This document shows positions 15,487-22,832 of a stretch of 34,369 nt of DNA, in pieces. This DNA comes from Pseudomonadota bacterium (GTDB lineage Bacteria; Pseudomonadota; Alphaproteobacteria; Reyranellales; Reyranellaceae): positions 1 to 34,369 of the forward strand of contig JAEZHS010000051.1 of NCBI GenBank assembly GCA_023436825.1. The letters run 5' to 3'. Under the pieces are notes generated by a model. That model was given only the letters and a program-made list of their open reading frames with translations, made no database searches and was not told the DNA's origin. Each line of letters opens with the position of its first letter. Within the stretch, counting starts at the first letter, position 1. The translations under genes were made by a program, and so were the position numbers.

Positions 15487-17616
15487 ATGGATACGCAGAT
15501 CGCCGCCGATGAACTGACCGCTGCCTCGCCACCAGTAGCCCCGCGGCGGCCCTCGCAGCGTACGATGCACGGCATAACGGTGGTCGATGACTATGCCTGG
15601 CTGAAGGACGCCAAATGGCAGGAGGTGCTGCGCAACCCGGCCCTGCTCGACCCCGACATCAGGGCCTACCTCGAGGCCGAGAACCGCTACACCGAGACAT
15701 TTCTCGGACCCTTGAAGGGGCTGCAAGCGACGCTGGTCGCCGAGATGCGCGGCCGCATCAAGGAGGACGATTCGAGCGTGCCGCAGCCCGACGGGCCGTT
15801 CGCCTACCTGTGGAAGTTCCGCGAAGGCGGCCAGCACGAATCGATCGGCCGCATGCCGCGCGACGGCGGCGATGTCCAGATGCTGCTCGACGGCGACGCC
15901 ATGGCCAAGGGCCTGCCGTACTTCGACTTCGGCGGCACGCGGCACTCGCCCGACCATCGGCTCGAAGCGTGGAGCGCCGACGTCCGCGGCTCGGAGTTCT
16001 TCACCATCCGCGTGCGCGACTGGCAGACCGGCGCCGACCTGCCCGACGTCATCGAGCAGACCAGCGGCAGCGTCGTCTGGAGCCTCGATTCGACGTTCTT
16101 CTATTACGTCAAGCTCGACGACAATCATCGGCCGTTGCACATCTATCGCCATCGCCTGGGCACGCCGCAAAGCGCCGACGTCCTGGTCTACGCCGAGCCG
16201 GACAACGGCTGGTTCGTGCGCGCCGAGGAAAGCGCCTCGGGCCGCTTCTGCATCGTCGCCACCGGCAACCAGGAGACCTCCGAGCGCTGGCTGATCGACC
16301 TCGCCGACGCCGATGCCGTGCCGCGCCTCGTGGCGGCGCGCGAGAGCGGCGTGCGCTACGGCGTCCACGACCGCGGCGATCAGCTCTTCATCCACACCAA
16401 CCAGGGCGGCGCCATCGACTTTCGCATCGCCGTCGCGCCGCTGGCCACGCCCGACCGCGCCAACTGGCGCGAGCTGATCCCGCATCGGCCCGGCACCTAC
16501 ATCATCAGCGTGTCGCTCTACGCCGGGCATCTCGTGCGGGTGGAGCGCGCGAATGCGCTGCCCTCGATCGTGATCCGCGACCTCGCCGACGGCAGCGAGC
16601 ACGTCATCGCCTTCGAGGAGACGGCCTACTCGCTCGATGTCACGGAGGGCTTCGAGTACGACACCACGCGGCTCCGCTTCTCCTACTCGTCGATGACGAC
16701 GCCGATCGAGATCTACGACTACGACATGGCGACCCGCCAGAGGACCCTGCGCAAGCGCCAGGAGATCCCGTCGGGGCACGATCCGGCCAACTACGTCACG
16801 ACGCGCATCATGGCGCGGGCCCAGGACGGCGCGCTGGTGCCGGTGTCGATCCTGCATCGCCGCGGCCTCGTGCGCGACGGCCGCGCGCCCCTGCTTCTCT
16901 ACGGCTACGGCTCCTACGGCATGGCGATGCCGGCCTCGTTCTCGGCCAACCGCCTGTCGCTGGTCGATCGTGGCTTCGTCTACGCCATCGCCCACATCCG
17001 AGGCGGCTCGGACAAGGGCTGGGGCTGGTATCTCGACGGCAAGCGCGAGAAGAAGGCCAACACCTTCGACGATTTCGCCGCGGCCGCGCGTACGCTGATC
17101 GCCGAGCGCTACACCTCGACCAAGCGCATCGTCGGCCATGGCGGCAGCGCCGGCGGCATGCTGATGGGGGCTGTCGCCAACCGCGCCGGCGAGCTCTTCG
17201 CCGGGATCGTCTCGGAGGTGCCGTTCGTCGACGTGCTGAACACCATGCTCGACGACAGCCTGCCGCTGACACCGCCGGAGTGGCCCGAATGGGGCAATCC
17301 GATCACCGACGAGGCGGCCTTCCGCTACATCCTCTCCTACTCGCCCTACGACAACGTGACGGCCAAGCCCTATCCCGCGATCCTGGCGATGGGTGGATTG
17401 ACCGATCCCCGCGTCACCTATTGGGAGCCGGCCAAATGGATCGCGCGGCTGCGCGCCACCATGACCGGCGGCGGCCCTGTCCTGCTGCGCACCAACATGG
17501 GCGCGGGCCACGGCGGCGCGGCCGGCCGCTTCGATCGCCTCGAGGAGGTGGCGATCGCCTATACCTTCGCGCTTGCGGTCACGAGCAGCGTCACGAGTAC
17601 CGTCACGGGCACGTGA
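15487..17616 (+). CDS. ptrB: Oligopeptidase B / S9A-family serine peptidase
   Basis: A 709-residue prolyl-oligopeptidase-family enzyme that cleaves short peptides, in oligopeptidase B after Arg/Lys. The N-terminus has the family block RTMHGITVVDDYAWLKD, then a beta-propeller to about residue 430. The C-terminal alpha/beta hydrolase carries LLYGYGSYGMAM and AIAHIRGGSDKGWGWY. The triad is Ser554 in GHGGSAGG, Asp640 in GLTDPRV and His675 in GAGHGG. I start it at 15487 with AAGG ten bases upstream; the in-frame start at 15400 adds a non-homologous stretch. No signal peptide, so it is cytoplasmic. The tail ALAVTSSVTSTVTGT is odd and short. It stands alone before the TRAP operon. Confidence 0.93.
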   Translation: MDTQIAADELTAASPPVAPRRPSQRTMHGITVVDDYAWLKDAKWQEVLRNPALLDPDIRAYLEAENRYTETFLGPLKGLQATLVAEMRGRIKEDDSSVPQPDGPFAYLWKFREGGQHESIGRMPRDGGDVQMLLDGDAMAKGLPYFDFGGTRHSPDHRLEAWSADVRGSEFFTIRVRDWQTGADLPDVIEQTSGSVVWSLDSTFFYYVKLDDNHRPLHIYRHRLGTPQSADVLVYAEPDNGWFVRAEESASGRFCIVATGNQETSERWLIDLADADAVPRLVAARESGVRYGVHDRGDQLFIHTNQGGAIDFRIAVAPLATPDRANWRELIPHRPGTYIISVSLYAGHLVRVERANALPSIVIRDLADGSEHVIAFEETAYSLDVTEGFEYDTTRLRFSYSSMTTPIEIYDYDMATRQRTLRKRQEIPSGHDPANYVTTRIMARAQDGALVPVSILHRRGLVRDGRAPLLLYGYGSYGMAMPASFSANRLSLVDRGFVYAIAHIRGGSDKGWGWYLDGKREKKANTFDDFAAAARTLIAERYTSTKRIVGHGGSAGGMLMGAVANRAGELFAGIVSEVPFVDVLNTMLDDSLPLTPPEWPEWGNPITDEAAFRYILSYSPYDNVTAKPYPAILAMGGLTDPRVTYWEPAKWIARLRATMTGGGPVLLRTNMGAGHGGAAGRFDRLEEVAIAYTFALAVTSSVTSTVTGT

Positions 17617-17691
17617 CCACGCCGCGATAGGTCTGGACAGGGCTTCAACTGACGGTTCATCCTTCCATCGGCTAATGGGAGGGAACCAACA

Positions 17692-18828
17692 ATGACTGAT
17701 AAAGCCAAGTCTGGGCGTAATACACGTCGCAAGTTCCTCAAGGGCGCCGCCGTCGCCGGTGCCGCCGTCGCCACCCCTGCCGTCGTGCACGCGCAGGGGC
17801 CGATCAACATGCGTTGGCAAAGCACCTGGCCGTCGAAGGACATCTTCCACGAGTTCGCTCAGGACTTCGCCAAGAAGATCAACGATATGACCGGCGGCGA
17901 TCTCAAGATCGAGGTGCTGCCGGCCGGCGCCGTCGTCCCCGCCTTCGGCCTGCTCGAAGCCGTGTCCAAGGGCACGCTCGACGGCGGCCACGGCGTGCTG
18001 GTCTATCACTACGGCAAGCAGACCGCGCTCGCCCTGTGGGGCTCGGGTCCGGGCTACGCCATGGACGCCAACATGCTGATGGCCTGGCACAAGTACGGCG
18101 GCGGCAAGGAGCTGCTCGACAAGCTCTATGCCTCGATCGGCGCCAACGTCGTGTCGTTCCCCTACGGGCCGATGCCGACCCAGCCGCTCGGCTGGTTCAA
18201 GAAGCCGGTGACCAAGCCCGAGGACCTGCAGGGGCTGAAGTTCCGCACCGTCGGCATCTCGATCGACGTCTTCCAGGGCATGGGCGCGGCGGTGAACGCG
18301 CTGCCCGGCGGCGAGATCGTGGCGGCCATGGACCGCGGCCTGCTCGACGCGGCGGAGTTCAACAACGCCACGTCGGACCGCGTCCTGGGCTTCGCCGATG
18401 TGTCGAAGATCTGCATGCTGCAGAGCTACCACCAGAACGCCGAGCAGTTCGAGATCATGTTCAACAAGGACAAGTTCAACGCCCTGCCCGACAAGATGAA
18501 GGCCATTATCGCCAACGGCGTCGAAGCGGCCAGCCAGGACATGCAGTGGAAGGCGATCGACCGCTATTCCAAGGACTATGTCGAGCTGCAGACCAAGGAC
18601 AAGGTCCGCTTCTACAAGACGCCGGATTCGGTGTTGAAGAAGCAGCTCGAGATCTATGACGGCGTGGTCGCCAAGAAGTCGGCGGAGAATCCGCTGTTCA
18701 AGGAGATCGCCCAGTCGCAGGTCGCCTTCGCCAAGCGCGCCACGCAGTGGGAGCAGGACACGGTGGTCAGCCGCAAGATGGCCTTCGACCACTACTTCGG
18801 CCCGCAGGCCAAGCCGATCAAGCTGTAG
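17692..18828 (+). CDS. TRAP transporter substrate-binding protein (DctP family), Tat signal
   Basis: A 378-residue periplasmic binding protein of a tripartite ATP-independent transporter. The N-terminus NTRRKFLKGAAVAGAAVA is a clear twin-arginine signal, cleaved near VVHAQ|GP. The mature part begins NMRWQSTWPSKDIFHEFAQD, and the DctP-family ligand region is seen in LKFRTVGISIDVFQGMGA with the conserved arginine, then ALPGGEIVAAMDRGLLDAAE. This subgroup usually binds organic carboxylates, including 2-keto acids; the actual ligand is unknown. GGGAGGGAACCAACA precedes the ATG. The dctQ and dctM genes follow after a 155-base gap containing a palindromic repeat. Confidence 0.94.
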   Translation: MTDKAKSGRNTRRKFLKGAAVAGAAVATPAVVHAQGPINMRWQSTWPSKDIFHEFAQDFAKKINDMTGGDLKIEVLPAGAVVPAFGLLEAVSKGTLDGGHGVLVYHYGKQTALALWGSGPGYAMDANMLMAWHKYGGGKELLDKLYASIGANVVSFPYGPMPTQPLGWFKKPVTKPEDLQGLKFRTVGISIDVFQGMGAAVNALPGGEIVAAMDRGLLDAAEFNNATSDRVLGFADVSKICMLQSYHQNAEQFEIMFNKDKFNALPDKMKAIIANGVEAASQDMQWKAIDRYSKDYVELQTKDKVRFYKTPDSVLKKQLEIYDGVVAKKSAENPLFKEIAQSQVAFAKRATQWEQDTVVSRKMAFDHYFGPQAKPIKL

Positions 18829-18853
18829 GGTGCGGGTGACGCAATATCGCATT

Positions 18854-18979
18854 CCTCCCCTTCGCGGTACCCGCGAAGGGGAGGTGCCCGCGGAGCGGGC
18901 GGAGGGGTCATGAGCAGCAGCACAGTTGCTCATGGCCCCTCCGGCCCTGCGGGCCACGTCCCCAGCTTCGCTGGGGAGG
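18854..18979 (+). repeat. Composite palindromic intergenic repeat between TRAP genes
   Basis: Five hairpins are packed into 126 bases. The first is a 14-bp perfect stem with three-base loop (18854-18884). Then come GCCCGC-GGA-GCGGGC (18886-18900), a long stem GGAGGGG..CATGAGCA / TGCTCATG..CCCCTCC (18901-18942), GGCCC-TGC-GGGCC (18943-18955) and CCCCAGC-TTC-GCTGGGG (18960-18976). The whole is bounded by CCTCCCC and GGGGAGG, also inverted. This is the style of REP/BIME-like repeats. Its last seven bases are the ribosome-binding site of dctQ. Confidence 0.85.
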
Positions 18980-18983
18980 AAGC

Positions 18984-19655
18984 ATGACGGTCGAACGCTT
19001 TCTCCACACCATCGACGGCATCAGCACCTGGGTCGGCAAGGCCGCCGCCTGGCTGATCATCGCCCTGATGGCGGTGGTCTGCCTCGAAGTCGTCAAGCGC
19101 TACGCGCTCAATGCGCCGACGGCCTGGATCTTCGACCTCAACAACATGCTCTACGGTTCGCTGTTCATGCTGTGCGGCGCCTATGCGCTGGCCCAGAACG
19201 CGCATGTCCGCGGCGACTTCCTCTACAGCTCGATGCGGCCGCGCACCCAGGCGCTGTTCGACCTGATCCTCTACTTCGTCTTCTTCTTCCCGGGCATCGC
19301 CGCCCTGCTCTACGCCGGCTGGGAATATGCCGGCGATTCGTGGCGCATCAACGAGCACTCCAACGTCACCGCCGACGGCCCGCCGGTCTACCATTTCAAG
19401 ACCGTCATCCCGATCGCCGGCGCCCTGGTCATGCTGCAGGGCGTGGCCGAGGTGGTGCGCTGCGTCGTCTGCCTCAAGACCGGCGCCTGGCCGTCGCGGC
19501 TGAAGGACGTCAGCGAGATCGACGTCGTCGAGGAGCAGCTCTCCCAGAGCGAGCATGTCGACGAGGAGGCGCGCCAGGCCGCGATCGCGCGAGCGGCGCA
19601 GATCGACGAAGCGGCACGGCAGCGCGGCATGGGATCGGGAGACAACAAGATATGA
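18984..19655 (+). CDS. TRAP transporter small permease (DctQ family)
   Basis: A 223-residue inner-membrane subunit with four hydrophobic segments (about 20-42, 50-70, 88-112, 133-160), the pattern of DctQ. The block LEVVKRYALNAPTAWIFDLN is the family's first loop. It bridges the binding protein and the large permease. The C-terminal 55 residues are hydrophilic and rich in Glu/Gln/Ala/Arg (EEARQAAIARAAQIDEAARQ), an extension beyond the usual length that may form a cytoplasmic helix. Its GGGGAGG ribosome site comes from the upstream palindromic repeat. It overlaps dctM by an ATGA. Confidence 0.93.
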   Translation: MTVERFLHTIDGISTWVGKAAAWLIIALMAVVCLEVVKRYALNAPTAWIFDLNNMLYGSLFMLCGAYALAQNAHVRGDFLYSSMRPRTQALFDLILYFVFFFPGIAALLYAGWEYAGDSWRINEHSNVTADGPPVYHFKTVIPIAGALVMLQGVAEVVRCVVCLKTGAWPSRLKDVSEIDVVEEQLSQSEHVDEEARQAAIARAAQIDEAARQRGMGSGDNKI

Positions 19656-21394
19656 GCGATCCCGCCCTGGGACTGCTGATGCTCGGGCTCATCGTGGTCG
19701 TGATCATGATGGGCTTCGCCACGGCCTTCACCCTGATGGGGCTCGGCATCGTCTTCGGCTTCATCGCCTTCTACACGCCGGGCCAGCCGTGGGCCGACAA
19801 CAAGATCTTCGCCCTGATGGTCCAGCGCACCTACGGCGCCATGACCAACGACGTGCTGATCTCCATCCCGCTGTTCGTGTTGATGGGCTACGTGATGGAG
19901 CGCGGCGCGCTCGTCGACAAGATGTTCTACTCCATCCAGCTCGCCTTCCGCCGCGTGCCGGCGGCGCTGGCCGTCGCGACCTTGGTGGTCTGCACCTTCT
20001 GGGGCATCGCCAGCGGGCTGGTCGGCGCCGTCGTGGTGCTGATGGGCGTCATCGCCATGAACCCGATGCTGCGTGCCGGCTACGACGTGAAGCTCGCCTC
20101 GGGCGTGATCACCGCCGGCGGCACGCTCGGCATCCTGATCCCGCCCTCGGTGATGATCATCGTCTACGCCGCGGTGGCCGGGCAGTCGGTGGTCAAGCTC
20201 TACGCCGCGGCGATGATCCCGGGCTTCTTCCTGGCCTTCCTGTACCTCGTCTACATCATGGGCTGGGCGATGCTGAACCCCAAGATCGCCCCGCAACTGC
20301 CCGAGGAGCAGACGCGCGTGCCGGTGCCGGGCTGGGTCGGCCGCCTGCAGGCGGACTATTCGCGCAACGTGCTGGTCGGCCTCGTGAAGGCGGTGTTCGC
20401 GCCGGCCGGGGCCCGCGGCCTCACCGACGAGGGCAAGCCGCTCGGCTATCGCGGCATCCTCTACAATTTCAGCATCGCCCTGGTGCCGCTCCTGCTCTAC
20501 GTCGCGACGTTCGGCGGTACCTGGTGGTACGTCGTGATCCACAAGAAGTCGATCGACGCCGCAGACACCGGCGGCTTGCAACCGCTGGGCGGGGCGGCGG
20601 CGCAGGCGGCCGAGGCCGCCGAGGAGGTCGTGCCGCAGGCCTTCTACATCTGGTTCGCCGTCCTGGCCGCGCTCTTCCTGCTCGCCACGATCCGCTACTA
20701 CTGGCGCATGGACGCGGCGCGCTTCACCGTGCTGAAGCTGCTCAGCATCTCGGTGATGCCGCTCGGCATCCTCACGGTCGTCGTGCTGGCGGTGATCCTG
20801 TTCGGCATCACCACGGCCACCGAATCGGCGGCCGTCGGCGCCGCCGGCGCCTTCCTGCTCGCCTTCCAGGCGCGCACGCTCGACTGGAAGCGCACCAAGG
20901 AGGCGGTGTTCCTGACCGCCAAGACCACCGCCATGGTGTGCTGGCTGTTCGTCGGTTCGGCGCTGTTCTCGGCGGTGTTCGCCATCCTCGGCGGCCAGGG
21001 GCTGGTCGAGCAGTGGGCGCTGTCGCTCAACCTGACGCCGGTCCAGTTCATGCTGCTGTCGCAGGCCATCATCTTCATCCTGGGATGGCCGTTGGAATGG
21101 ACGGAGATCATCATCATCTTCGTGCCGATCTTCCTGCCGCTGCTCAAGCACTACAACATCGACCCCGTGCTGTGGGGCTGCCTGGTGTTCGTGAACCTGC
21201 AAGCTGCGTTCCTCTCACCCCCCGTCGCCATGTCGGCCTACTACCTGAAGGGCGTCTCGCCGCCGCACGTCACGCTGAACCAGATCTTCGGCGGCATGAT
21301 GCCCTACATGCTGATCGTCATCGTCTGCATGGTGATCATGTACCTATGGCCCGGCATGACGCTGTGGCTGCCTAATTACCTGTACGGCGGCTGA
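19652..21394 (+). CDS. TRAP transporter large permease (DctM family), enlarged form
   Basis: A 580-residue polytopic inner-membrane carrier. The N-terminal half has SIPLFVLMGYVMERG, FWGIASGLVGAVVVLMGVIA and SGVITAGGTLGILIPPSVMI, typical of DctM; the C-terminal half resumes with FGITTATESAAVGAAGAFLL and ends with LQAAFLSPPVAMSAYYLKG. Ordinary DctM proteins are about 425-450 residues. Here roughly 150 extra residues (about 215-375), with additional hydrophobic helices and an Ala/Glu-rich loop, lie in the middle, as in the ~600-residue subgroup of the family. The ATG overlaps the dctQ stop (ATGA). Sodium- or proton-driven import is known for the family. Confidence 0.94.
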   Translation: MSDPALGLLMLGLIVVVIMMGFATAFTLMGLGIVFGFIAFYTPGQPWADNKIFALMVQRTYGAMTNDVLISIPLFVLMGYVMERGALVDKMFYSIQLAFRRVPAALAVATLVVCTFWGIASGLVGAVVVLMGVIAMNPMLRAGYDVKLASGVITAGGTLGILIPPSVMIIVYAAVAGQSVVKLYAAAMIPGFFLAFLYLVYIMGWAMLNPKIAPQLPEEQTRVPVPGWVGRLQADYSRNVLVGLVKAVFAPAGARGLTDEGKPLGYRGILYNFSIALVPLLLYVATFGGTWWYVVIHKKSIDAADTGGLQPLGGAAAQAAEAAEEVVPQAFYIWFAVLAALFLLATIRYYWRMDAARFTVLKLLSISVMPLGILTVVVLAVILFGITTATESAAVGAAGAFLLAFQARTLDWKRTKEAVFLTAKTTAMVCWLFVGSALFSAVFAILGGQGLVEQWALSLNLTPVQFMLLSQAIIFILGWPLEWTEIIIIFVPIFLPLLKHYNIDPVLWGCLVFVNLQAAFLSPPVAMSAYYLKGVSPPHVTLNQIFGGMMPYMLIVIVCMVIMYLWPGMTLWLPNYLYGG

Positions 21395-21891
21395 TCAGAA
21401 GAGACTGCCTTTGGGGATCGGCAGGCCGTTGTTCCTGGGATTTGCTCGACTTCCTACTGGCGCACAACAGCGGATTCTCGATCCCTGGTGCCATGTAAGG
21501 CATGCTCGGCAGACGCAGGCCCATCGCCTCGACCAGCGTACAATTGACCGAATTGCTGTTGCCCGCGATGACTGGCGGCACTGGCGCGTCCCAGTCTCCT
21601 GGCCCGTTGAGATCGCGGCCCCATGGATTGTAGGTCAAGTTTTCTGCGGTTGATCTCATCGTGCGCATTCCTGGCCGCCTGAAAACCAGTTCCGGCGCTC
21701 GACCGGATAGCGAAGGTCAGCGCCAGGGCATCGCCGTCGTCGGGCGAGGCGAGCCCACGCTTGCGCATGTCGTCCTTGCGCTCGAGCCGGATGGCATCCG
21801 AGGCGTCGTAGCCGTAACCAAGGGGATCGAAGCGGAAGCGGCCGATGGTCTCGAATTGGTGCAGTGCTGTCGGGATTTCAGTCACGGTCAT
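21395..21891 (-). pseudogene. Phage terminase large-subunit C-terminal fragment and downstream debris
   Basis: A reading from 21891 begins MTVTEIPTALHQFETIGRF and soon gives GYDASDAIRLERKDDM and SPDDGDALALTFA. Sequence of this kind closes the nuclease domain of many tailed-phage terminase large subunits in alphaproteobacteria. Only about 60 residues of a protein normally near 500 remain, so nearly the whole gene is deleted. Beyond LTFA the plausible coding moves through other frames (NLTYNPWGRDLNGPGDWDAP, then LRLPSMPYMAPGIENPLL, then NNGLPIPKGSLF-stop at 21397-21395). This indicates several frameshifts or joined fragments. The end abuts the dctM stop with no spacer. Confidence 0.65.
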
Positions 21892-22333
21892 GATGTCGTG
21901 CGCTCTCGGCTGCGGCTTCCAGCACAGCGATATTGCCAACGGTATTCGAGGGCGCATCGTTGGGTGCGTCGTGCCACGTCTGACGACGGCGGTTGCGAAG
22001 CCAGAAGATGCAAGCTTGCACGCTGGGCGGATAGTGGACGGTGCTGGTGACCGATTTGAGTTCGCCGCCGAGCACGATTTCGCGCTCGACCTTTCGGTCG
22101 TAACCCACGGCGCGGCTATAGAGGCCCTGCGCCACTTTGGCGTCGGCAACGACGCGGCCGCTCCTTACGGCCTTGCCGAAATCGGCATGGCGCGCGATCC
22201 AGTTGTCGATGGTGCTCGGGCAGACATCGAAGAACCCGGCCAGCTCGTCGTTGGTCGCGCCGAGCAGGCAGTAATTGTGCGCCTGTTCGCACATTTCGGA
22301 ATGGTAACTTGTGGGACGGCCCATGGTGGTCAT
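21878..22333 (-). CDS. Terminase small-subunit-like helix-turn-helix protein (phage remnant)
   Basis: A 151-residue protein beginning MTTMGRPTSYHSEMCEQAHN. It has a helix-turn-helix (GATNDELAGFFDVCPSTIDN) followed by WIARHADFGKAVRSGRVVAD and a C-terminal region including GYDRKVEREIVLGG and PPSVQACIFWLRNRR. This architecture is that of phage terminase small subunits, or related DNA-packaging recognition proteins, common in rhizobial prophages. In a phage it would precede the large subunit, as its fragment does here. The last 25 residues look like a junction. No good ribosome site is seen and GC content is lower than in the flanks. It is probably not functional, because the large subunit is gone. 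Confidence 0.65.
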   Translation of the reverse strand: MTTMGRPTSYHSEMCEQAHNYCLLGATNDELAGFFDVCPSTIDNWIARHADFGKAVRSGRVVADAKVAQGLYSRAVGYDRKVEREIVLGGELKSVTSTVHYPPSVQACIFWLRNRRRQTWHDAPNDAPSNTVGNIAVLEAAAESARHHDRD

Positions 22334-22592
22334 GAACCAATAATAACTTCGGTTCGCTTTTCGAGCAAGGAAAATAACTCGGGTGAATTCGCTCCATCAG
22401 GATTTCGCTGGCGCGACTTTTTGGGCTCCAGAAGGGGGTACCAATAGAAGGCCCGACCCGTCGGGCATACCACATACAGATGACTGCAGTGCTGTCACTG
22501 AGGGCAGCAAGCCCGGCCCGGCCTAGCGATCCGACTGATATTCGGGATGTGCAACTCGTCGCGGAGCACCAGTCGACCCATATCGCGCGTCG
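22334..22592. other. Gap between phage remnant and agmatinase remnant: nothing recognisable
   Basis: No gene, RNA or clear repeat can be supported here. Minus-strand readings are short and switch frame. The tract is likely junction debris between the two remnants. Confidence 0.4.
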
Positions 22593-22825
22593 CCCCACCA
22601 GGGCCGTATTGCGGGTCGGATCGAACGGGGGAGATACCTCGACGATATCCCCTCCGACGAGGTTAGGCCTCGCAGGCTGCGGATGATTTGTTGGCCCTCG
22701 AATGTGTTCAGTCCGCCAATCTCGGGAGCGCCGGTTCCAGGCGCAACGGCAGGGTCGAGGCCATCCACGTCGAAGCTGACATAGGTTGGGCCGTCTCCAA
22801 CGACGGTCCGAATCTCCTTGAACAA
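22593..22825 (-). pseudogene. Agmatinase/arginase-family (ureohydrolase) C-terminal pseudogene
   Basis: The minus strand reads LFKEIRTVVGDGPTYVSF, then DVDGLDPAVAPGTGAPEIGG, which contains the metal-binding Asp-x-Asp-x-Asp of ureohydrolases, then LNTFEGQQIIRSLRGL. Near 22662-22667 the frame is lost: one missing base in what should be CTG-AAC shifts the match to NLVGGDIVEVSPPFDPTRNT in the next frame. That is the expected continuation of agmatinases. After ALVG (about 22593) the similarity fades. The N-terminal two thirds of a roughly 310-residue enzyme is absent, and the fragment begins directly after the stop of the hydrolase gene. It cannot make an active enzyme. Confidence 0.85.
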
Positions 22826-22832
22826 TCGACAA

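Noticed and set aside
15439..18957. A very long open frame (about 1170 codons) on the minus strand opposite the peptidase and dctP genes
   Set aside because: It is antisense to two genes with full catalytic and signal motifs, its translation is rich in Arg/His/Gly/Asp without domains, and it arises from the codon bias of GC-rich genes.
19388..21202. A 604-codon minus-strand frame opposite dctM
   Set aside because: His/Asp/Gln-rich reading typical of the complement of membrane-protein codons; no start signal or homology.
22334..22592. Minus-strand reading upstream of the terminase-like gene as its N-terminal extension
   Set aside because: Frames are interrupted and the GRPTSY start is already the usual N-terminus of such proteins.
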